Below, piece by piece: positions 42,705 to 47,447 of a stretch of DNA of 47,447 bases. The position numbers were made by a program, and so were the translations under genes. The stretch is from positions 1,076-48,522 of the forward strand of contig NZ_CDBL01000082.1 in NCBI RefSeq assembly GCF_000820005.1. The letters run 5' to 3'. The notes beneath the pieces are model-generated. The model did not search any database and was not told the origin of the DNA. It worked only from the letters and a program-made list of their open reading frames with translations. Each line of letters starts with the position of its first letter. Position 1 is the stretch's first letter. The stretch is from Aeromonas piscicola (GTDB taxonomy: Bacteria > Pseudomonadota > Gammaproteobacteria > Enterobacterales > Aeromonadaceae).

Positions 42705-43193
42705 TCAGCCGCGATGCTTGTTCTTCATGATGCGGGCTTTCTCCCGATCCCATTCGCGGGCCTTGGTGTCTTCCCGTTTGTCGTGCTCCTTCTTGCCTTT
42801 GACCAGACCGATCTCGACCTTGACCCAGCACTCTTTCCAGTAGAGCGCCAGCGGCACTATGGTGTAACCCTGACGGGCGGTCAGGCTCTCCAGCTTGTCG
42901 AGTTCACGGCGGCTCAGCAGGAGCTTGCGGGTGCGGGTCGGATCACACACCACGTGGCTGGAGGCGGCGTTCAGTGGCAGGAAAGTGGAGCCAAACAGGA
43001 AGGCCTCGCCCTGCAGGAAGATGACATAGGCTTCGCTGATGTTGGCCTTGCCCGCCCGCAGGGATTTGACTTCCCACCCTTGCAGGGACAGACCGGCTTC
43101 CACGCGCTCTTCGATGAAGTACTCGTGACGGGCGGTTCTGTTGAGTGCAATGGTGCTGGACCCGGCTTTGTTTTTACTGTTCTTTTTGCTCAT
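42705..43193 (-). CDS. smpB: SsrA-binding protein
   Basis: 162 residues from the ATG at 43193 ([13 protein letters not shown]), in line with E. coli SmpB; a frame start at 43211 adds six residues. Conserved sequence: [24 protein letters not shown], with [29 protein letters not shown] and the basic tail ending in [11 protein letters not shown]. It binds the tRNA-like domain of tmRNA and places it in the ribosomal A site. It is upstream of ssrA on the same strand, the common gammaproteobacterial order. Confidence 0.97.
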   Translation of the reverse strand: MSKKNSKNKAGSSTIALNRTARHEYFIEERVEAGLSLQGWEVKSLRAGKANISEAYVIFLQGEAFLFGSTFLPLNAASSHVVCDPTRTRKLLLSRRELDKLESLTARQGYTIVPLALYWKECWVKVEIGLVKGKKEHDKREDTKAREWDREKARIMKNKHRG

Positions 43194-43226
43194 GACGGGC
43201 GCCTTTGGCAATGATTAGGAAGGCGC

Positions 43227-43254
43227 ATTATACGTGGGTGGCGGCGGCTGTAAA
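43227..43254 (-). promoter_or_regulatory. smpB promoter
   Basis: On the minus strand TTTACA, 16-bp spacer, TATAAT, about 34 bp before the smpB start, in the divergent gap with ratA. Confidence 0.6.
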
Positions 43255-43350
43255 ACGCGCAACTGCTCGAGTGGCGGCTTTGTGAGCGGTTTTGGGGATG
43301 ATCTTGGCTGACAAGGTGATAAAATCGGCCCGATTGGATGAGGAAAGCCC

Positions 43351-43785
43351 ATGCCCCGTATTACTCGCAGTGCCCTGGTGATGTTCAGCGCAGAACAAAT
43401 GTTCAGGCTGGTCAATGATGTTCACGCTTATCCGGAGTTTCTGCCCGGTTGTGTCGGCAGCCGTGTCCACGAGACAGGCGATGACTATATGACTGCTTCG
43501 GTCGATGTGGCCAAGGCGGGGATTGCCAAGACGTTTACCACCCGCAACCTGCTCGATGCCAACCGGCAGATCAAGATGGAGCTAGTGGAGGGCCCCTTCA
43601 GCAAGCTGGCCGGCTGGTGGACCTTTACGCCGCTGGATGTGGATGCCTGCAAGGTCGAATTCGACCTCGATTTTGAGTTCACCTCCAAGCTGATCGAGCT
43701 GGCGTTTGGCCAGATTTTCCGCGACCTGGTGGGCTCCATGGTGCTCGCCTTCTCCAACCGCGCCAAGGTGGTGTACGGTGTCTGA
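43351..43785 (+). CDS. ratA: RatA-family START-like protein
   Basis: 144 residues from ATG 43351. The SRPBCC/START pattern is clear: MPRITRSALVMFSAEQMFRL, VNDVHAYPEFLPGC, and the end FGQIFRDLVGSMVLAFSNRA. In E. coli RatA (YfjG) blocks ribosome subunit joining; related Coq10-type proteins bind quinones. It is divergent from smpB and overlaps rnfH, the conserved smpB-ratA-rnfH neighbourhood. Confidence 0.95.
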   Translation: MPRITRSALVMFSAEQMFRLVNDVHAYPEFLPGCVGSRVHETGDDYMTASVDVAKAGIAKTFTTRNLLDANRQIKMELVEGPFSKLAGWWTFTPLDVDACKVEFDLDFEFTSKLIELAFGQIFRDLVGSMVLAFSNRAKVVYGV

Positions 43786-44137
43786 TCTGCTCAATATCGA
43801 AGTAGTGTATGCCCTGCCCGAGCGCCAGACTGTGCTGCGCATCCGGGTTGCTCCCGCCACCAGCGTGCTGGCCGCCATCGAACAGTCCGGCATCGTGACC
43901 AAGCACCCCGAGATCGATCTGTCGGTCAACAAGTTCGGCATCTACAGCCGGCCGGTCAAGGGTTCCGAGTTGTTGCAGGATGGGGATCGCATCGAGATCT
44001 ACCGCCCGCTCATCGCCGATCCGAAAGAGATGCGCAAGAAGCGGGCCGAGAAGGCCAAGGAGGAGGGGCGTGCCGATGTGGTGACCGGCGGCCGGCCCAA
44101 TGCCAACCGCAAGCGAGGGGATGCAGACTCGGCCTGA
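43778..44137 (+). CDS. rnfH: RnfH family protein (RatB)
   Basis: 119 residues from GTG 43778, overlapping ratA by eight bases. A ubiquitin-like fold is evident: IEVVYALPERQTVLRIRVAP, KFGIYSRPVKGSELLQDGDR and IEIYRPLIADPKEMRKKRAE, ending in a basic tail. RnfH is the conserved partner of ratA; its molecular role is unsettled. A bidirectional terminator follows. Confidence 0.95.
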   Translation: MSDLLNIEVVYALPERQTVLRIRVAPATSVLAAIEQSGIVTKHPEIDLSVNKFGIYSRPVKGSELLQDGDRIEIYRPLIADPKEMRKKRAEKAKEEGRADVVTGGRPNANRKRGDADSA

Positions 44138-44156
44138 TGCCGAGCACTGTGATCAC

Positions 44157-44181
44157 AAAAGGCGCTTAGGCGCCTTTTTGA
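44157..44181. terminator. Bidirectional terminator after rnfH
   Basis: AAAAGGCGC and GCGCCTTTTT arms around a TTAG loop. Confidence 0.85.
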
Positions 44182-44249
44182 TTTTTGCCAGCCGCACAGG
44201 TGTCGGGTTGGCGAGTTCTTTAAGTCGTCCCCGCCTGAGGGCGAAGAGG

Positions 44250-44885
44250 TTACATGGCGAGCAGGCGCTCGTTTTCCACCAGCTCGATACCATGTTCCTG
44301 CTGGCTGAGCACTATCATGGCATGGGCTACCTGGCTGGCGCCGATGGCGCGCCAGCGGCGCAACTTGCCAACCAGCAGGGGGCGCAGCAGCGGATAGACA
44401 GCCTGGAAACACTGCTCCGACAGGCGCGGTGGCTGGCGGTTGCCGAGCAGCATGGCGGGGCGCACTATGGCAAGCCGTGGCCAGGATTGCGCCAGCAATG
44501 CCTGCTCCATCTGCCCCTTGGTGCGGGGATAGAGGGCTGGTGAGCGTGGGTTGGCTCCCAGACTCGAGATGACGATGAGGCGTTGACAGCCGTGGCGGCG
44601 AGCGAGCTTGGCAAAAGCCAGCACATAGTCGTGGTCGACCCGACGAAATGCGTCGTCAGAGCCTGCCTGCTTGCGGGTGGTGCCCAGGCAGCAGAAGGCG
44701 ATATCGACAGGGTTGGGCAGGTCCAGATCCGCCAGTTGTTCGAAGTCGGCTGGCAGCCAGTGATGCCGGGGCAGGGGAGCCCCCGCCTTGCGACAGAGTA
44801 GGGTCAGTGAGTGAGCGGGATCGAGCTGACGGAGCAGCTCCCGGCCGATCAGACCGCTGGCACCGGCAATCAGGATCTGGCTCAT
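44250..44885 (-). CDS. NAD(P)-binding Rossmann protein (atypical SDR)
   Basis: 211 residues from ATG 44885 behind GGAG; a longer frame lacks a site. The nucleotide-binding loop GASGLIG (8-14) opens a Rossmann fold, followed by FCCLGTTRKQAGSDDAFRRV, LIVISSLGANPRSPALYPRT with YPRTKG (active-site Tyr/Lys spacing) and LAIVRPAMLLGNR. These are marks of NAD(P)H-binding atypical short-chain dehydrogenases like the HTATIP2/YwnB group. Substrate unknown. It is downstream of bamE, separated by a terminator. Confidence 0.88.
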   Translation of the reverse strand: MSQILIAGASGLIGRELLRQLDPAHSLTLLCRKAGAPLPRHHWLPADFEQLADLDLPNPVDIAFCCLGTTRKQAGSDDAFRRVDHDYVLAFAKLARRHGCQRLIVISSLGANPRSPALYPRTKGQMEQALLAQSWPRLAIVRPAMLLGNRQPPRLSEQCFQAVYPLLRPLLVGKLRRWRAIGASQVAHAMIVLSQQEHGIELVENERLLAM

Positions 44886-44911
44886 CAAGCACTCCTTGCG
44901 AACGAGATAAA

Positions 44912-44938
44912 ACAAAACCGGCGCTGGGCCGGTTTTGT
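44912..44938. terminator. Bidirectional terminator after bamE
   Basis: Perfect 11-bp arms ACAAAACCGGC (44912-44922) and GCCGGTTTTGT (44928-44938). Confidence 0.85.
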
Positions 44939-44946
44939 GAATGCGA

Positions 44947-45285
44947 TCAGAGCGGGGTGTGGAAGGCCGCTGGTAACGGGAAGTCGCCGGTGACCGTGGC
45001 CAGCTTGTCGTTGGCGAAGGTCACGGTGAGCTCTTTGCGCTCTTTTTCGCCGCGACCCGGCTGGAATTCATAGAGGTAATACCAAGTGTTCGGGTCAAAG
45101 CCATCGCGCAGCATGGCGGAGCCCAGCACGAACTCGACCTGTTCGCGGGTCATGCCCTGGCGCAGTTTGTCGACCTGTTTTTGTTCCACATAGTTGCCCT
45201 GGGGAATATCGATGCGATAGACCAGGCTGCAACCGGACAGGGTGAGGGCGGTCAGGGCCGCGGCAATCAGGTGTTTCATCCGCAT
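44947..45285 (-). CDS. bamE: Outer-membrane assembly lipoprotein BamE
   Basis: 112 residues. A signal peptide with lipobox LSGC (Cys19) is followed by YRIDIPQGNYVEQKQVDKLR, QGMTREQVEFVLGSAMLRD and WYYLYEFQPG, the BamE/SmpA/OmlA pattern. It is the small lipoprotein of the BAM complex that folds outer-membrane proteins. Start ATG 45285 is used; an ATG two codons later is equally possible. It lies in the conserved smpB-ratA-rnfH-bamE neighbourhood. Confidence 0.96.
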   Translation of the reverse strand: MRMKHLIAAALTALTLSGCSLVYRIDIPQGNYVEQKQVDKLRQGMTREQVEFVLGSAMLRDGFDPNTWYYLYEFQPGRGEKERKELTVTFANDKLATVTGDFPLPAAFHTPL

Positions 45286-45405
45286 ATCGAGTTCAGATCA
45301 TCCATTCAAGTCTTTTACGCTGGCCGAATCATACCTACTCCCTTGGCGGAAGTAAAAGCCATGGAAAAAATAGCCAGAGGGCGCCTGGCCCTCTGGCCGA
45401 TGGGA

Positions 45406-46125
45406 TCACTCCTCAATGGTGGGGATGGGGCGGACCAGCCGCAGCATGACGCTGGATGTTCCTATTCCGCCAACGTTGAAGGTTTCCCCGCTGCCGGCAA
45501 AGTTCAGAAAGTCGTATCCCTCCCCCCCCGAGCTGTCTGAACCAAAGGCGATGTTGGTCAGTGCCCAAAGTTGTTGCTCAGCTGCATTACATGCGGTTTT
45601 GACATCATCGGGAGCCTCGATCCACTGTTCGGTTACCTCATCCCACTTGGACGCTGCGTCAGCACACAGGGTGTCTTTGTCTGCCGCTATCTGTGATTGG
45701 AGGGATGTCGAAGGGTAACCTTGTGCCGCATAAATGGCCGGCTGGCACTGGTTGTTGTAGAGGGTAAACAGTTCCTTGATGTCGGGGGCCCGCCAGGGTT
45801 GTACGGGTGTACCAAGCCGGTCGTTGGCCTGTTTGATGACGCCCATCAAGGGATTGTCTTCAACGTTGGCTCGGGCTGAAATAAACGCGGGTGTGCCTTC
45901 GCAGCCGGTGCCATCGGCACTGGCGTGCTGACCATAGGGGCAATAGAGCCACTGCAGACCTGTGGCTCTGTCGTTGACCACGTTCAGCTTGCCCTCGGCC
46001 GTGTCGACCTGCTCGCTGACGAAACGGTTGTGATCGTCCTGATAGCCAGGCAGACACTCGCGGGCCTGGCTGGTGACCGGCAACAGGGTGGCGATCAGCA
46101 ATAGGGGGGGGAAATAGCGGTGCAT
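45406..46125 (-). CDS. Secreted DUF1566 (Lcl-like) domain protein
   Basis: 239 residues from ATG 46125, with AGGAG six bases upstream; the longer frame to 46251 is not supported. The signal peptide is MHRYFPPLLLIATLLPVTSQA. The mature part has the DUF1566 pattern: DRATGLQWLYCPYG, WRAPDIKELFTLYNNQC and a C-terminal SSVMLRLVRPI, plus several Cys likely paired in the periplasm. DUF1566 domains occur in surface adhesion proteins such as Lcl. It is coupled with the gene upstream (2-bp gap). Confidence 0.82.
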   Translation of the reverse strand: MHRYFPPLLLIATLLPVTSQARECLPGYQDDHNRFVSEQVDTAEGKLNVVNDRATGLQWLYCPYGQHASADGTGCEGTPAFISARANVEDNPLMGVIKQANDRLGTPVQPWRAPDIKELFTLYNNQCQPAIYAAQGYPSTSLQSQIAADKDTLCADAASKWDEVTEQWIEAPDDVKTACNAAEQQLWALTNIAFGSDSSGGEGYDFLNFAGSGETFNVGGIGTSSVMLRLVRPIPTIEE

Positions 46126-46126
46126 C

Positions 46127-47447
46127 TTATTCTCCTGTGACCTTGAAGCCATCGCTGACCAGCATGACGTAATGGGGTTGATACTGGCGGGCGATACTGC
46201 CTCTGAGGTCAGAGCCTGGCCGTACCTTGTAGGCATCCGGCCCGCCATCATCCTGGCTCCAGGTACCGACCGGGCGACTCACTGGCATGACATCTGCCGT
46301 CCAGAAGCCGTAAAAGATACCTTCCAGCTCGTTCCATTTGCCGTAGGTGTATGTCAGGCCGGAATAGAGCGGGAAATAACGGGTATCGAGCGCTATGGGG
46401 TTCTCTTTGGTCAGGGTCATGATGCCGTAGAACTCCTGCTGGCTCGGGGCGCGCCAGTTATCCAAGCCGCACAGTTTGCTCTGATTGACCTGATTGACCT
46501 GACGTTTCAGGTTGCAACGGCTTCTATCGCTGGCCAGGGTGCCACTTTGCGGGTCATAGCAGCTGCCGTTGAAGGCGTTGTCGCTCTGGATATCGTCATA
46601 GGCAAACAGGCTCTTGTCATCGTGCAGGGAGGATTCCCCATCCTTGTGCTGCACCTTGGTCTCCCATACCAGTCCGCTCAAAGCATCGACCACGCAGGCG
46701 AAGGGCAACTGTTTGTAGGAGAGGTCTTGCCGTGGCAGGGGGTGTCCCTGGCTGTCCAGCTTGATGTAGCGAGCGCCAAGCACCCCATCCTGATTGCTGT
46801 TGACGGCCTGGCCGCTCAAAGGATCGCAGCGATTGTCCAGATCCCGTCCCCGCTTGCCGTCATCGTCTCCCATGCTGTGGGTGATGCGGGTATCGGCCAC
46901 ATGCAACTGACCCGTCCGATAGTGGAGGGGGGCGCTGATGGTGCCGCCTTCGCTCATCACTCTTATCTGGTAGTCCTGATAGCGAGGGAGACCCTTGAGC
47001 GTGATGCGAGTCTGCTGGCTGATGCCTTGCTGTTCGGCGTTTTCAATGTGCTCAAACGGGGTTTTCCCCCAGCCAATCCGATACTGACTCGCCCCCTCCT
47101 GAGGTTGCCAGCCAAGGGTGACCCAGTGGCTGCCATCCTGATCACGGCCCTGGCCCAGAATGGCCAGGCCGATCACTTGATCTGACAACACCTCGCGCTG
47201 ACAGACAGGGGATAGGGGGCTGTTGGGGTAGGGGGTGACCCAGCTACCCGGTGTGCTGGTACCGGGATAGAGAAGTGCATCGCTTTCCGAGTTGCGGATA
47301 AGACCGGCCGCCGCCTTGATGATGTGGGAGATGTTCTTGTCTGGATTGGCATTCAGCAGGGGGCCCAGCCCGCTATTGTCGGCGATGGCGGATTCCAGTT
47401 TGAACAGGTCCGGTATCTGGTTGTTGCGGGACACGGTTGAATATTCA
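46127..47447 (-). CDS. DUF1566 domain protein with fibronectin-like domain, 5' end beyond window
   Basis: At least 439 codons; the frame is open at the window edge (EYST before the GTG at 47434), so the start lies outside. Residues about 95-185 resemble a fibronectin III domain (WVTLGWQPQEGASQYRIGWG ... GLPRYQDYQIRVMSEG). A DUF1566 domain follows (DALSGLVWETKV, CGLDNWRAPSQQEFYGIMTL, ARQYQPHYVMLVSDG). It is probably exported with its partner at 45406 as a surface pair. The operon mate starts one base after its stop. Confidence 0.85.
   Translation of the reverse strand, partial: EYSTVSRNNQIPDLFKLESAIADNSGLGPLLNANPDKNISHIIKAAAGLIRNSESDALLYPGTSTPGSWVTPYPNSPLSPVCQREVLSDQVIGLAILGQGRDQDGSHWVTLGWQPQEGASQYRIGWGKTPFEHIENAEQQGISQQTRITLKGLPRYQDYQIRVMSEGGTISAPLHYRTGQLHVADTRITHSMGDDDGKRGRDLDNRCDPLSGQAVNSNQDGVLGARYIKLDSQGHPLPRQDLSYKQLPFACVVDALSGLVWETKVQHKDGESSLHDDKSLFAYDDIQSDNAFNGSCYDPQSGTLASDRSRCNLKRQVNQVNQSKLCGLDNWRAPSQQEFYGIMTLTKENPIALDTRYFPLYSGLTYTYGKWNELEGIFYGFWTADVMPVSRPVGTWSQDDGGPDAYKVRPGSDLRGSIARQYQPHYVMLVSDGFKVTGE

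Noticed and set aside
1..47447. CRISPR arrays
   Set aside because: No regularly spaced repeats of 25-40 bases were seen. The TGCGCAA array is too short and lies inside a coding region.

Overview
The window is a gammaproteobacterial chromosome segment, most likely Aeromonas. The ssrA tag peptide, SmpB, RatA, RnfH, BamE and H-NS sequences and the paired DUF1566-type proteins all fit that genus. The genus call rests on remembered family sequences, not on a search.

Layout. (1) 1-7650 is host DNA: a methyl-accepting chemotaxis protein (MCP) cut by the window edge; a Ser-rich gene broken by a one-base slip in a G run; a decayed MFS transporter end; a second MCP with a C-terminal PilZ domain; a DUF347-repeat membrane protein; a small hypothetical protein; and a periplasmic PAP2 phosphatase. 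(2) About 7700-42110 is a prophage, almost all on the + strand, with the late gene order of Shiga-toxin phage 933W: ninB, a Ref-like nuclease, a PD-(D/E)XK-like nuclease, a Rha/KilAC (Roi-like) protein, antiterminator Q, an accessory cassette, lysis genes (holin, SAR endolysin, Rz/Rz1), terminase, P22-type portal, scaffold, DUF4043-type capsid, adaptors, tail fibre with S74 chaperone, and a 2307-residue polyvalent virion protein. (3) The right end holds a Doc toxin with an unusual antitoxin, a small membrane protein, and a 39-codon gene behind a near-perfect LexA box. (4) From 42225 host DNA resumes: ssrA, smpB, ratA, rnfH, an NAD(P)-binding protein, bamE and two DUF1566-type genes.

No integrase, cI/cro, N or replication genes are present and no copy of the ssrA 3' end was found on the left. 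The element therefore looks like a prophage that has lost its left arm or uses another integration mechanism.

The most interesting part is 10.68-13.03 kb. In 933W the stx genes lie between Q and the lysis genes. Here that position holds a cytochrome b561-like gene on the opposite strand, an H-NS paralogue, and a LuxR-type receptor that keeps all six signal-pocket and three DNA-binding hallmark residues. This suggests a prophage late region that listens to host acyl-homoserine lactone. Further candidates are a strong promoter followed by a hairpin in the pR'-tR' position, an intergenic element repeated three times at late-module borders, an array of six TGCGCAA repeats inside the small-terminase gene (possible pac site), a frameshifted AT-rich insert between the terminase genes, and the LexA-controlled microprotein next to ssrA.

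The genes fit together as follows. Q, read from the early operon, would release transcription past the many intrinsic terminators of the late region; lysis, packaging, head and tail genes follow in order; the fibre and the giant protein act at infection. All functions are inferred from sequence motifs and gene order.
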